Below, piece after piece: positions 10,915 to 21,800 of a stretch of 64,000 nt of DNA. This DNA is from Paulinella micropora. Its lineage: Eukaryota; Cercozoa; Imbricatea; Euglyphida. The position numbers and the translations under genes were made by a program. The stretch is from the NCBI GenBank assembly GCA_009731375.1, contig BJOX01000033.1:1218988-1282987 (forward strand), written 5' to 3'. A model generated the notes under the pieces. That model saw nothing but the letters and a program-made list of their open reading frames with translations. It did no database searches and was not told where the DNA came from. The first letter of the stretch is position 1; each line of letters opens with the position of its first letter.

Positions 10915-11133
10915 TTATTTAAGCCCGCTTTGGCTTCTGCCAATATAGACATTTTTTAAATTTGTTATTGTTTCGTATTCTGGGGTGTCTAAAATGATAT
11001 TGTCGATTCTAGCCTGTATATATAATTGTAATGTGTCCAAATATACCAATAAACGGGGGTCTTCTTCCGTGTCTATGGTTTCAATAATTCTATTGAATTT
11101 ATCGCTTATGGACTGCTGTGGTATAGACGACAT
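10915..11133 (-). CDS. Small ORF in the insert (unknown)
   Basis: A 72-aa frame from an ATG at 11133 (MSSIPQQSISDKFNRIIETI) rich in charged and hydrophobic residues in helical spacing. It runs in the same direction as the 98-aa frame at 11191-11487, 58 bases downstream of it, as in a compact viral gene pair. No family recognised; expression is unproven. Confidence 0.3.
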   Translation of the reverse strand: MSSIPQQSISDKFNRIIETIDTEEDPRLLVYLDTLQLYIQARIDNIILDTPEYETITNLKNVYIGRSQSGLK

Positions 11134-11190
11134 AGCCCCCTGTATATACTGGTCTTATATATAGTATCTATAAAATATATAAACGAATTT

Positions 11191-11487
11191 TTAATTATCG
11201 TTCTCTGTATCTATTAATGGTGGCTCTGGGCTTTTTACTTGCCTTAAATTTAATGGCCTGTATTCTAGTATGGGAGTATTATCCCTTATAAATGTTATGG
11301 TATCCCCTCGCACAACACGGCGGGGCGGTTCTGGTTTAATGTCTAAAGCCTCGCAAAATTCGCCGACCAATTCAAACAATTTATTATTAAAAGCCTTTGT
11401 TAATAGCCCTTCTGCCCCTTGTTGTTTAGCCTCTCTTAAACATGTTCTATAACGACTAAATAATATTTCAATTTCGTTTTCCGTCAT
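11191..11487 (-). CDS. Small ORF in the insert (unknown)
   Basis: A 98-aa frame from an ATG at 11487 (MTENEIEILFSRYRTCLREA), helical in its first half and with a proline-rich second half. A further minus-strand frame ending at 11548 has two CxxC pairs (CLKCGMDKHKSKFKKGYNVC then CKEC) typical of a zinc ribbon but lacks a clear start. Together they suggest the insert once carried genes rather than being simple repeat DNA. No family recognised. Confidence 0.3.
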   Translation of the reverse strand: MTENEIEILFSRYRTCLREAKQQGAEGLLTKAFNNKLFELVGEFCEALDIKPEPPRRVVRGDTITFIRDNTPILEYRPLNLRQVKSPEPPLIDTENDN

Positions 11488-14400
11488 TTCTGTTGTTTCA
11501 TGTAAATAATCTATTTTTTCGCATAGGTTCTTTATTTTGCTTTTTTTTTATTTCGCACATTCTTTACATACATTATAACCCTTTTTAAATTTGCTTTTGT
11601 GTTTATCCATTCCGCATTTTAGACAACTCTTAAAACCATGTCTTCAATAATGTCCGGCATGTTATATAATATAATGCTGTTTTATTATTCAATATATCAT
11701 AGGCATCTTTTCCTCTTATTGTTTGGTGATGTTTCACAGGATAGGGGTCATAGTACATGACAGTCGGATAGAGAGAGCACACATCTATATACTTTGCATA
11801 CTGATATTCACTCATAGATTTCCAGTATAGAGATAGAGCATTCGTCCTTCCACCAAACATAGCATGTCGTGGATTGATTGCTTCTTGCTCAATTAATGTC
11901 TCTTCTATTTCTCATTTGAATTCTTCCTTTGTTCGTATCCTGTTCCATTGACACCCCCATATTGTTATTAATTGACTAACTTCCGGATGTTGCTTGATTA
12001 AAGTTTCGCGTAGTTTAGTTTCTTTGTATAGTTGTCCAAATGTTTTATTCACAGACCTTTCTCTGTTTAGTTCATTTCCATTGAAACACTCAGGACACCC
12101 ATGCCAATAACAACCATGGAACTCATATGCAGTTTTTGTCTTTTCGTCATATCCGTCTAAGTAGGCTTTCACACCTTTGGGTAAGTTTAGTATTTTTTCT
12201 TTACCATTTAGACCATGTTGAATTTTAGCATTGTCCTTTTTTTCTCTGTATGCTAACCACTCCACACACATACGACTTGTTTTTGCTTTGTCTGTTCTGT
12301 TTGTCGGTATAACTGCTATGCTGTCCTCAGGCATGTAGTTTGCTTTGAATAGTGCCATACATGTAGAGGCAATAGTTGTGTATTGAAATGGATCAATTCC
12401 GAACTCCATAAATTGTTCCCTAAACTCAATACACCCCCGTCTTAGTATATCTACATCACTATGACAATATTCAATCATTTCTTTATTGAAATCAAATACT
12501 TTGTCTTTTTGCTCCCCATACCATTTTATGAAATCATCTCTTTTATTCTTTGAGAATGAGTTATATCCGTAATCGTCCATGTCTGGTATTTTGCCTATGT
12601 ATGTTTGATTGTCTGTTTTATTAAAGAAGTGAGGAAAGTATCCTTTTTTCAATTCAGTAAGTCCAAATGTGTCAGGAAAGTCAGATAGAGGCATAGTTAG
12701 AAATGATAAACTATCTATAAATCTAATCTGTTCTTTCCCATTACCAATAGACATCATCATTATTTTACCACCTTCATATATCACAAATGAAGTTATGCCT
12801 TTTTCAATCAACCATTTCAATACAAATTGACAATCATATCCCCGTGCATTATGTGCTATGAATGTATAACCCTTATGTTTTGCACACAATGACCACTCGC
12901 AGAATTGTTCAATGTTTTTATGAATGATTGGTGTGCTGTCGTCGAAATATTGACTTTCTGAATGATTGATAATATGTGTTCCTGTCTCTTGATTTGCTTC
13001 AAAATCAAAGAATACATATTTGGTTGATGGTTCATGTATCACTTTTTTCTTTAACTCACATTGGTGTGATAGAGGTTGTAGTTCTTTGCAGTTCCTACAT
13101 TTTTCATATCCACATTTGTGTTCTCCTTTGTAAGTCTTAGCACAAGTGATACATTTTTTCTTTGTGTCGCATAACTTATTTTGTTTATGATTATTGAAAC
13201 ATTCATCATTCGGAAACTTTCTATTACACTCATTGCACATTTTCCATTTTGAAATATTGTCATATCCTTTACATCCTTCAGTTTGACATATATTACATTT
13301 GAATTCACATGCGTGATTATGTTCGTACCCCCTCATACATTTCTCGCAAAAGTTTCGTTTTGATAAGAATGCTTTCATGCTTGTTATGGTGTCGTAATGG
13401 TTCATTGTTTTTAGTATGTATATGTTCCTTTTGTCCTTCATCTCAGTCTTATAAACTATTTTGTCTGGATATTCAACAATAACAATGTTGTAGTCAATGT
13501 GCTTAGCAAACTCACTAATTTCAGAAAGCCCACATAAATCTTTCATGACACCAGCCTCCTCGTGCAGTTTGTTTGCCAGTTCGTCTTGGATTCTGCGTCC
13601 TTTTCTGATTTGCTCGTATTTTGTGTGTTCCTCAATCTTTGCTTTCGCTACAACGATTGCCCTTGCCAAACATATGTTGTCGTCATTGTTTATTCGTATT
13701 ACACCTTTCTTTTTATACATGTCTGTTTCTGTTATTGCTTTCAATCTTGCTCCTCCTTCTGGCATCCTTACACCCACAAAATTGAAATCAATAAGTTCCA
13801 TTGTTGCTCCTTCTTCGTCCATATAGTTTTCGTCGTTTGATTGCAGTATAGATTCTAATCTAGTCAGTATATCTTCCAAATTGAAATCTTTTACTTTAAT
13901 TAATTTTTGGTTTTGTACATTCCAAGTTGAAGGAATAGCACTAATACGTATTTGTATTAAGTCATTGTCTTTGTAAAGTGTTTTAAAGTCTTCAAGTATA
14001 GATCCTATCATGCCTATGATACCCTCTAATGGAAACTTTTTCACTTTTTGAGACATTGATTTACTTAACTTAATTGTATATACAGATTGCCCCACAGGCA
14101 GATTGTGTTCAGTGTCTTTTCTTATTAGTTTATAGCCATTGAACTCTATTACTTGTGGCTCAACATATTTTCGTTCCCTTTGTTTTCGCTCAGGTTGCAG
14201 AATAAAACCTTTCAGGGTCCGATAGTGCTCCCCTTGTCGTTGTTATGTCATAAAACCTAGTTCCGTTCGGCTTTTTAACATATAACTTGTTTTGCCTTAT
14301 CTGCTATGTTATTTTTGCTTCCGCCAGCTTGTCCAAGTTCCATGTGTGTCCGCCATAGTCGATGGTGTTCGCCATATATTTATTGGAATATATTTTTTCC

Positions 14401-14491
14401 AAAAAATATTTTTATTTTATATATAAAATATATATATATATATATAATATTATCTTATCTTTAATATGAAATTCAAATTTTTTTTCAGGTC

Positions 14492-14707
14492 TCAATTTTC
14501 ACCGACAATATTCTGGAGTCTAATAAGGTCAGCCTTGGTTTTTTCTCTTTTCTCTTTTGATTTTCTCAGTATGTCTGCCTTGTTTTTTTGATAATATTCT
14601 TTTGCTCTCATAAGTGCTTTCTCTTTATTTCTTCTTTGATACTCTCTCATACGTTCAGCGTGTTTTGCCCTTGCCTCCTCCGCAGTATATGTCGGATGTC
14701 TACCCAT
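14492..14707 (-). CDS. Small basic helical protein (unknown)
   Basis: A 71-aa frame from the ATG at 14707, MGRHPTYTAEEARAKHAERM, continues as a highly basic amphipathic helix (YQRRNKEKALMRAKEYYQKN). It is upstream of and on the same strand as the polymerase. Such short basic proteins recur in Polintons and PLVs and could be a DNA-binding factor or the priming protein, but nothing in the sequence proves either. Confidence 0.5.
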   Translation of the reverse strand: MGRHPTYTAEEARAKHAERMREYQRRNKEKALMRAKEYYQKNKADILRKSKEKREKTKADLIRLQNIVGEN

Positions 14708-14759
14708 TTATATTATATATAATATAATTTTTATTTATTTAAATGGAAATTAATCAAAC

Positions 14760-15739
14760 TCGCAACAGGAGAGGACTTTCATTTTTTCAAAAAAAAGATA
14801 ACTAAGTTCAGGACAGCAGTAAAAACTAAGAGACGGGTTTTGATGTCTCTTCGTGTTGATTTGGCAAAAGATAGATGAGTTATCTTTTTTTTAGAGTTTG
14901 AGAGAAATTCAAATATGGACAATTTATTGATTAAGAATGCTTGTATTGAATTTGGATGAAATTATGTATATTTTTATTGAAATTAATAGTAAGACGAATT
15001 TATATGAAAATAGCCTTATTTTATAAAAAAAGATAACTGTCCTATAGTGGTACCTATAGTAGTTTTCTGCTTCTCTGTCTCTCTGTCTCAGACTACTACT
15101 GGCTGTGACAGTGTCTGTCTGTTTGTCTGTTTGTCTGTTTGTCTGTCTGTCTGTATGTCTCAGACAGTCCGTCTGTCTGTCTGTCTTTTGCGCTGTCTGT
15201 CTGTCTGTCTGTCTGTCTGTCTGCCTGCCTGTCTCTCTGTCTGCCTGTCTGTATGTGTGTGTGTGTCTGTGTTTGTGTGTGTGTGTTTGTTTGTGTTTGT
15301 GTCTGTGTGTGTGTGTGTCTGTCTGTCTGTCTGTCTGTCTCTCTGTCCGCCTGTCTTTCTATGTGTGTGTGTGTGTGTGTGTCTATGTATGTATGTATGT
15401 ATGTATGTATGTACATATGTATGTCTGTATGTATGTATGTATGTATGTATGTGCATATGTATGTATGTATGTATGTCTAGTATGTATGTCTAGTACGTAT
15501 GTATGTACATACATACATACGATCAGAAGAATTATCAATAGGCATGATAAAACATGATGTCATTTTTGCCGAGGTGGGATAATCTATTGCCTTTTTGTCC
15601 CGGCCCGTGCAGGGAAAAATGTCATTTGTATATCCACAACCACAACTTTCTTTGTTTCATTGTTTTTGCTGTCACTAGTGCCACCTGTGTTTTTGTGGTA
15701 GATGGTGGCACCTGACACACACACAAGCGCGATTCTCCT
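14760..15739. other. Non-coding spacer between the two large elements
   Basis: About 1 kb without a credible gene. It holds an AT-rich part, the microsatellite block at 15,108-15,520, and about 200 bases of unique sequence before the left TIR. Open frames called here are products of the tetranucleotide repeats. Confidence 0.7.
15108..15520. repeat. (CTGT)n / (GT)n / (TATG)n microsatellite
   Basis: A compound tetranucleotide array: CTGT units, then GT-rich units, then TATG units, ending in the reverse-complement form (TACATACATACA). A related TATG array lies on the other side of the 46-kb element at 63,723-63,975. Confidence 0.95.
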
Positions 15740-15967
15740 TATTTTGGGATAAATACCAGCCACTGATTTTTTTTTGTAAAAAACCTACGATCGACCAAAC
15801 GCGAAACCCTTGCGGTTTCTTATCTCGCTAGCGTGTCGATGCTACCCGGAGTCGTTGCTGCTTCAGCCAGTGCCTCGTCCAAGGGAAGCTAGGTAGAGAG
15901 TCTAGCTCCTGCCCAACAGACCGAACGAACTACACTGAGCAAAGAAGGCAAGGAAGACAGTGGTTTC

Positions 15968-17071
15968 ACGGTCGGCTCGGCTGAGAGTCTAGCTCCTGTC
16001 CGACAGGCAGTGCAACTGCTGCTGTCCTTGCAAAGAAGCAACGGTGACGATGGCAGGACCGTTGTGAGTGTGGCCCCCGCCGATCAAATGCTGTTGTCAG
16101 CGCAAAACAGCCACAGTGATGACGGCAAGGCTGCTGTGAGCGTGGCTCCTGCCAAGCAGTCCAAACGACTTATGCTGGAAAGCAGCGACGATGAGGATGG
16201 TTGTAACCACTCCGCTGCCAAAGCAGACACTCTACCATACGGGGGGGAAGACGACCATACCGAGGCTGGTTCGGACCGTGGTGACGGCTGGTCTGCCCTC
16301 AACACAACCAACAGAGAGTACACGTTTATCACCTACGACCCCTGGTTCGTACACCATGCAAAGGGGGAGATCCTGTCGGGCGTGAAGTCTGAGCGCAAAG
16401 ACGTAGACAAGGCGCAATGTGACCAGATTGCGAGGAAGATAGATGACTTTCTCAGTGAGCACTCAGGGCGCGCGTTCGACATGCGACAGCGGCACCTCAA
16501 GGCCTCGATCTTGGCGGGCGAGAAGAGAATGAAGATTTACATGGAACTCAAGGCACAACTGAAGAGAGAGCCTACCGACGCCGAGCGGCAGTTGGCGGGG
16601 GCGTACGCAGATGCTTATTATCAGCAGGACTGCAAGGGAGACGTGCAACTTGGCACAGGAAAGGTTCTACAGGAGCAGGGCAGCGGCAACAGAGACTGTG
16701 TGACACACGCATACTTGAACTTGCTGTCGCCGGCGTCTAGTAAGAAGTCTGGCTATCGCAGGCGTCTCGTCCGCAGCCTGCATACTGCTTCTCTCAGTTC
16801 TTTCTGCCACGAAGACGCGAAGGATTACTGGTACATCGACGCAGACGGCGTCGTTTGGCAACCACGCCTGCTTAAGAGAGCCTCTTTCAACGACATCGCC
16901 CGCCGCCGTGTACGCGGGGACCTGCTCGTGGCGTGTGATGGGCACTGCGTCGCTGTCCGCAAGAACAAGATCCTCAACGCCGGTTCCAAGCGGGAGATGC
17001 GACTGACACGCGCGAACCTCATCAGCGTCGGGATCAAGGGCGGGTATCACATCGAGCTCGCTAGGTTGTAG
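15968..17071 (+). CDS. TIR-encoded protein, putative papain-fold cysteine protease (left copy)
   Basis: The frame is open from about 15,893 to 17,071 without an ATG: the codon that is ATG in the right-hand copy is ACG here (15,968). An N-terminal part of low complexity contains two repeats around SVAPAD/SVAPAK, then a helical region, then a C-terminal domain with NRDCVTHAYLNLL, VRGDLLVACDGHCVAVRKNK and ILNAGSK. The order Cys (after Asp), His within a 'GH.V.V' strand, then Asn is what papain-like or OTU-like proteases show. A maturation protease or deubiquitinase is an inference; no standard Polinton Ulp1-type protease was found elsewhere in the element. Being inside the TIR, it exists in two copies. 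Confidence 0.45.
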   Translation, partial: TVGSAESLAPVRQAVQLLLSLQRSNGDDGRTVVSVAPADQMLLSAQNSHSDDGKAAVSVAPAKQSKRLMLESSDDEDGCNHSAAKADTLPYGGEDDHTEAGSDRGDGWSALNTTNREYTFITYDPWFVHHAKGEILSGVKSERKDVDKAQCDQIARKIDDFLSEHSGRAFDMRQRHLKASILAGEKRMKIYMELKAQLKREPTDAERQLAGAYADAYYQQDCKGDVQLGTGKVLQEQGSGNRDCVTHAYLNLLSPASSKKSGYRRRLVRSLHTASLSSFCHEDAKDYWYIDADGVVWQPRLLKRASFNDIARRRVRGDLLVACDGHCVAVRKNKILNAGSKREMRLTRANLISVGIKGGYHIELARL

Positions 17072-17482
17072 ACATTTTTTCTGTCGTTAGATAATTAAAA
17101 GTACATGTCTGGTTTTCATACTTTTGTGCGTGTGCGTGTATGACTGTGCAATACAGCTTGTACCGGGCCGTGCAGAGGACTGAACGTGCCCGACGTAAGG
17201 ACATTTTGTTAAAGACCACCCGTCACTAATAGCACAGAAAACTTCCCTGGAATTCTGCAAAAGTTTGGACCTTTTGTTAGAATCTAGGCTACTATACAGG
17301 CGGGTTTCTATCAAAAGGTCCAGCNNNNNNNNNNNNNNNNNNNNNNNNNNNNNNGGGGGGGGGGGGGGGGGGGGGGAGGACACCGCCTAACTGATCAGTG
17401 GCGATCGCAACTTAGCAGTCTTGTGGTGGGTGCCCCCTCCTCCCTTTTTTTTTCCTATTTCCCCGTAAAAATGTCACAGTCT
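17072..17482. other. TIR segment with homopolymer tract and assembly gap
   Basis: It contains the first 55-bp palindrome (17,267-17,321), 30 undefined bases (17,325-17,354) and 22 consecutive G (17,355-17,376). The right TIR shows the complement as 24 C followed by 12 T and then a gap, so the missing piece is an A-run joined to the G-run. No gene is seen. Confidence 0.7.
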
Positions 17483-18222
17483 GGGCCTTTTGTAGGAATT
17501 TAGGCTAGTATACAGGCTGATTTCTGACAAAAGGCCCGCTACTGAACCGTCTGGTGGTGGGTGCCACCCCCCCCATCCATCATTTTTTTCCCGGAAAATC
17601 TCACTGTGTGGGCCTTTTGATAGAAATCCGGCTAGTATACAGGCTGATTTCTGACAAAAGGCCCGCTACTTGAACCGTCTGGTGGTGGGTGCCACCCCCT
17701 CCCATCCCATCATTTTTTCCCCTGGAAATCTCACTGTCTGGGCCTTTTGATGGAAATCCTGCTTGTATAGAGGCTGATTTCTGACAAAAGGCCCACCACC
17801 CGGTGAATTTTGGCGGTGGGTGCCACCTCCCGGGAAAATGTCACAGTCTGGGCCTTTTGATGGAAGTCCGGCTTGTATACGGGCTCGTTGCAATCAAAAG
17901 GCCCGGAGTCAGGGAAATCTGCCTGGTTCAGCGGCTGGTCTGGGCCTTTTGATGGAAATGAGCTTGTATGAGGCTGGATTTTGATCAAAAGGCCCAGAAA
18001 AATTCCGGGCCTTTTGATGGCAACGAGCTTGTATGAGGCTGGATTTTGATCAAAATGCCCAGAAAATGAGGTTGGATTTTGATCAAAGGCCCAGAAAAAT
18101 TCCGAGCCTTTTGATGGAAATGAGCTTGTATGAGGCTGGATTTTGATCAAAAGGCCCAGAAAAATTCCGAGCCTTTTGATGGAAATGAGCTTGTATGAGG
18201 CTGGATTTTGATCAAAAGGCCC
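17267..18222. repeat. Array of about ten 55-bp imperfect palindromes in the left TIR
   Basis: Each unit begins GGGCCTTTTGATNGAAAT (or GGACC/GAGCC variants), passes through a centre such as GGCTAGTATACAGGCT, and ends ATTTCTGACAAAAGGCCC or TTTTGATCAAAAGGCCC. Units start near 17267, 17483, 17610, 17740, 17850, 17942, 18007, a partial one at 18068, 18104 and 18169. The two arms of a unit pair over most of their length, and the outer units are centred on GTATAC. Spacers differ in length and sequence, so the array is not a simple satellite. Confidence 0.85.
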
Positions 18223-18382
18223 AGAAAGTGGTTGGGGGTTGCTTTAGCGGTAGGGGGCTGCGAGGGCGGAGAGGGTGGCGAGCGCCCCCCGTTGGCGACC
18301 TTTGGCCCAGGGGAGGGGTTGCTATACGGGCAGTGACTGAGACTAAAAAAATTTCTGAGACTAAAAAAATTTCTTCTTTGTC

Positions 18383-18390
18383 TATAAAGA
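18383..18390 (+). promoter_or_regulatory. TATAAAGA box
   Basis: TATAAAGA lies just inside the left TIR, about 140 bases before the small zinc-finger-like ORF. Similar TATAAAGG boxes precede genes at 25,590 and 33,683. A short open stretch after it (VPVPDACPLCGEKT...) carries a CxxC pair but no start codon. Confidence 0.3.
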
Positions 18391-18528
18391 GTACAACGTG
18401 CCAGTGCCCGACGCTTGTCCTTTGTGTGGCGAGAAAACAAACAATAAGAAGAAACAGAGACCAATCGCACAAAAGGAAAAAGGAGTATTTAGGCTACGAG
18501 CTTATTACACACACGAAGAAGACTAACA

Positions 18529-18747
18529 ATGTTGGCAGTCTGTCCTACCTGTGGCGCCTGCTTTTTCGAAGGCCAGCTGTACTGGTCGGGGACAGGGAAA
18601 AGAGGCGACCCTCGAGACTTAGCCTCGCTTGTGTGCCGACCTTATGGCGACGGCGCCTGTGTCAACCCCGCGCGAGACGTCCCCGGCGGAGACACTTGGG
18701 AAGAACGCATGCGCTTCGTTGACAATTTTCTAGACGAGATGATGTAA
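18529..18747 (+). CDS. Small protein with N-terminal CxxC motif
   Basis: From the ATG at 18529 this 72-aa product starts MLAVCPTCGACFFEGQLYWS, giving a CPTCGAC cluster, with two more cysteines (VCRPYGDGAC) about 30 residues later: enough ligands for one zinc site. The C-terminus is an acidic helix (WEERMRFVDNFLDEMM). It is the first gene inside the left TIR and is followed after 56 bases by the fibre gene, same strand. Function unknown. Confidence 0.5.
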   Translation: MLAVCPTCGACFFEGQLYWSGTGKRGDPRDLASLVCRPYGDGACVNPARDVPGGDTWEERMRFVDNFLDEMM

Positions 18748-18803
18748 AAATAAGTATTATTAAAAAAACTTATTCTCTTGATCTGTTAAATTAGCAAACA
18801 GGG

Positions 18804-21800
18804 ATGGAAGTGGCCAGATCGTACAAACGCCGTCGTTTGGATGGTGCGGCCGACGATTTTGTGCTGCCGGTGGACGGAGAGAGCGGCGAAGTTCTCGTTT
18901 CGGACGGTAACGGGGGCGTGAGATGGGCAACAGGCGGCGTGGCCGCGGACGAGGCGGTAGCGCTTAATACCGCTCACAGACTGACGACGTCTGGGAACCC
19001 GCATCTGGTCGATCTGGCAGACCTGATTACCTTGACCCTTGACACAGAAGCCAAAGTTAACCAGCCGGCCGGGATGACCTCTAACAACTTTAGCACCTTT
19101 GTGGCCTCGGCCTCTAGCAATTCCGCCCAAGCCTTCCTCGCCTTTGACAGCGACTTCTCGACCTTGTGGGGCACAACTGCTCCCGACAGCTACAGCGGCA
19201 ACAACTACACTGACATGATCGAGACGATGGTCGATAATCTCCCTGTGCCTGGCGCGTGGCTCCAGCTCGATCTGGGCAAGCACGCCAAAGTCGCTTACCA
19301 CTTCACGTCTGCGGGTGCTATTACCGCGCCCAGGGACTGGAGAATTGCTTATAGCGCGGACGGCAGCCGGTGGTTCACTTGGGACAGCCAGACGGCCCAG
19401 ACCTTTGCAGGCGACAGCCTGCGCACATTCACGCCTGCAGCCGCAGCCGAGTACGCCAGATACTTGCGCGTAATCTGCACCAAAAACAACGGGGCGGGAG
19501 TTTGGTACATGCGGAGCCTTCCCTTCGACTACCAGCTGTACAATGCCGGCTGCATCGAGAACACCAGTTATCCTACCAAGGCCTCGCAGCTGGCGCCCAA
19601 GGCGTACGTCGACCACCAGGTGGCAGGAGCGGTGAAATTCCCGTCGGTGATGCCTACCCAAAACGACTGTATCGTGACCATGGACCCAGACGGCTCGATC
19701 TTTGCGGTCAAGGACAGGACGCTCAAGCAGCCGTCTTTGGCTCCTAGCGGCAATGGTGCAATCGTGCTCATGGACACTGATTTTAGTCACGACGATCCCA
19801 GACACTCTCGCGAGGCTGCCGGACCCTCTGCCCGCCTCGACCGCGCAGCTGGTGACGGTCGATCCAGACGGCGTGCTAGGCCTAAGCAGCCAAGTAAGCT
19901 CGTCGACGCTCACGCTGACGGGGGCTGGCGGCAACAGTACGCTTTCCGCGCCTGCCACTGGCTCCGTCGCGCTCAAGCTGCCTATGGCCCTGCCCAGCGC
20001 AGGCACCAAGCAGTTCGTCACGCTTGATAGCGCGGACCAGTTCGCTACCGGTGCCACTGGCTTCAAAGGAGGAGACAGTGTAGCGATCGGGACTTCAGCG
20101 GGCGATGGACAGCAACCATTTGCAGTCGCAATAGGCACAGAAGCAGGAGCGAGTGGACAGGGCCAGTTTGGAGTTGCTGCTGGCTTCCGAGCGGGATACC
20201 TTAACCAGACAGACTTGGCCGTCGCGATCGGTGCCTATGCTTCGGCTCCCTGTCGGTCCTTATTCCAGCACGCTCGGCGCACGGTCGGTTGGGATCGGCA
20301 GTACGGCTATCACGGATGCTGCCGCCCAGGAATCGGTCGCAATAGGCTACCGAGCAAAGGCAGCGACATCCCACTCGATCGTGCTGAACGCCACGGGCGC
20401 TGAATTAGTGTCCGCTAGCACTGAAGCTGCTTATATCAAGCCGCTGAGGTCGGGCGCCGATTCTACCACCGCCGAGAAGGTAACACAATGGAACAGCACG
20501 ACCGGCGAACTCACCGCCTCTAAATTTACACTCCCGCTTTCGCTGCCCGCCAGCACGTCACTCGTTTCCTTGACGAGCGCGGGCCAGGTAGGTGCGTCTG
20601 CGCTCAAGGTACCGGCGTCACTGCCTGGCGGCACGTCGCTGTTGACACTCGATTCAGGTGGCCAGCTCGCGACAGGGGCTGCTAGCTCGCTGTCACTCAG
20701 CGGGGCGGGCGGCACCAGCACGCTTGCAGCTCCAGCCTCTGGCTCCTCTGCACTCAAGCTGCCGACAGCCCTGCCAGGCAGCACTTCGCTAGTGACACTC
20801 GACTCCAGCGGCCAGCTAGCGACAGGGGCTGCTAGCTCGCTGTCGCTCAGCGGGGCTGGAGGCACCAGCACCCTTTCCGCTCCAGCGTCTGGTACTTCTG
20901 CACTCAAGCTGCCGACCGCTCTACCAAGCAGTACTAGCTTGGTGTCGCTGGGCTCCGACGGCGCGCTGCTGTACGGGGACCAGGCTATCTCTCATGGTCT
21001 GAGCCTTGTAGCCACTTCGTACGTGAAGAAGCCCGACAGCAACAACGCCAGGGCCGCCCGGTACGTGGCCATCGTGGTTGCTACTATCAAGGCAGGAGGG
21101 AGTTCTAGCTGGTGTGGAATCAACCACTTTGGCTTCGACTACATCGTGCCCCGCGATCAAGAACATAGCGGCGCCGCTCGTTAGCACTGACGCTGCCAAC
21201 AAAGCCTACGCAGACCTGCTAAGTGCTTCTGCGCTGAAGCTACCAGTGTCTCTGCCCTCTGCCGGACAGACGGCCCTGGTCACGCTGGACAGCAGCGGCA
21301 ACTCGGGCACGGGCGCCGCGACCTCGTTAACGCCGTACTCGTTCCCTGTCTGGAGCAACGCCTCGTCTAACAGCGCCACATGGTCCGTGTCGGCCTATGC
21401 TTATGAAACAGGTTTTGGCGATACTTGGCAGCCGTGGAGAATGTTTGACAATATTACCACAGGTGACACGGGCTTTTTAGGCAAGATATTTTACAACAGC
21501 AGCGGAGTCTACACTGCATCGCTCGTCACTGGTCTCGGTTACACTGTGCAGTCAACTAACGGGGTACAGGGAGATTGGTTTCAGCTGCGTCTCGTGGACG
21601 GGACTAGCATGCGCCTGAAGGACTTTGACTGGTACCCGTGCCTGCACCCAGGTGGTGATCCTACCTACCAGTATTCTACCTGGCCGCGGCACATAGCAGT
21701 GTTTGGCTCTAACGAAGCGTCCGCTACCCCTGCCACTTGGACAGAGTTGTATCATTCTGGCAGCGACATGCCTACTTGGCTAACCAGCGAGATTTACAGA

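Larger units (their letters stand above)
10323..11640. mobile_element. Foreign insert of about 1.3 kb inside the polymerase gene
   Basis: The polymerase is interrupted between palm motif A (ending ILNNKTALYYIT) and the continuation KIKILPPRALIHPVLP. The intervening AT-rich DNA holds short open frames on the minus strand, a perfect 22-bp palindrome at 10,622-10,643 and a GTCCC/GGGAC hairpin at 10,605-10,617. No intein motifs or transposase are visible. It may be a small non-autonomous element or a piece of another virus; exact borders cannot be set without an uninterrupted homologue. Confidence 0.5.
9054..14375 (-). pseudogene. Protein-primed family B DNA polymerase (pPolB), split by an insert
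   Basis: This would replicate the Polinton using a terminal protein primer. From the ATG at 14375 the first codons are broken, then the frame is open from about 14,220 to 11,912: an N-terminal region, a cysteine-rich zinc-binding stretch (FCEKCMRGYEHNHACEFKCN and several CxxC pairs) and the 3'-5' exonuclease domain (YVFFDFEAN, FIAHNARGYDCQFVLKWL, and a third motif near YCHSDVDILRRG). Palm motif A (YIDVCSLYPTVMYYDPYPV) is at about 11,750; motif B (KLCLNSLWGKFGQ) and motif C (YHDTDSVIYSV) lie in the fragment 10,322-9,054. About 1.3 kb of unrelated sequence separates the two fragments, and there are frameshifts near 11,900. Confidence 0.85.
1..14760. mobile_element. Polinton/Maverick-type element, decayed, left end outside window
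   Basis: This AT-rich block holds the diagnostic Polinton set: an FtsK/HerA (A32-like) packaging ATPase, a retroviral-type DDE integrase, a protein-primed family B DNA polymerase and fibre/structural genes. The integrase has an in-frame TAG, the fibre has a frameshift and an in-frame TGA, and the polymerase is split by an insert, so this copy is not autonomous. Capsid genes and maturation protease were not found and may lie left of the window. I could not identify its terminal inverted repeats; the right limit is placed after the last small gene because the following sequence is non-coding and then microsatellite. Confidence 0.75.
15740..18304. repeat. Left terminal inverted repeat
   Basis: The sequence matches in reverse complement 59,417-61,910 with scattered substitutions and small indels. 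From outside in it contains the putative protease gene, a homopurine tract next to a 30-base gap, the array of 55-bp palindromes, and a GC-rich end (gggggctgcgagggcggag). The match stops after ggcgacctttggccc. Confidence 0.9.

Noticed and set aside
15047-15557. Several ORFs of about 100-150 aa rich in Cys/Val/Ser or His/Thr on both strands
   Set aside because: They are translations of the CTGT/GT/TATG microsatellite and have no protein character.
17267-18222. Regular repeats with variable spacers resembling a CRISPR array
   Set aside because: Units are 55-bp palindromes with uneven spacers inside a TIR, no cas genes, and a eukaryotic context.
18786-20138. A 450-codon minus-strand ORF
   Set aside because: It is antisense to the fibre gene; high G+C leaves opposite frames open, and the sequence has no domain pattern.
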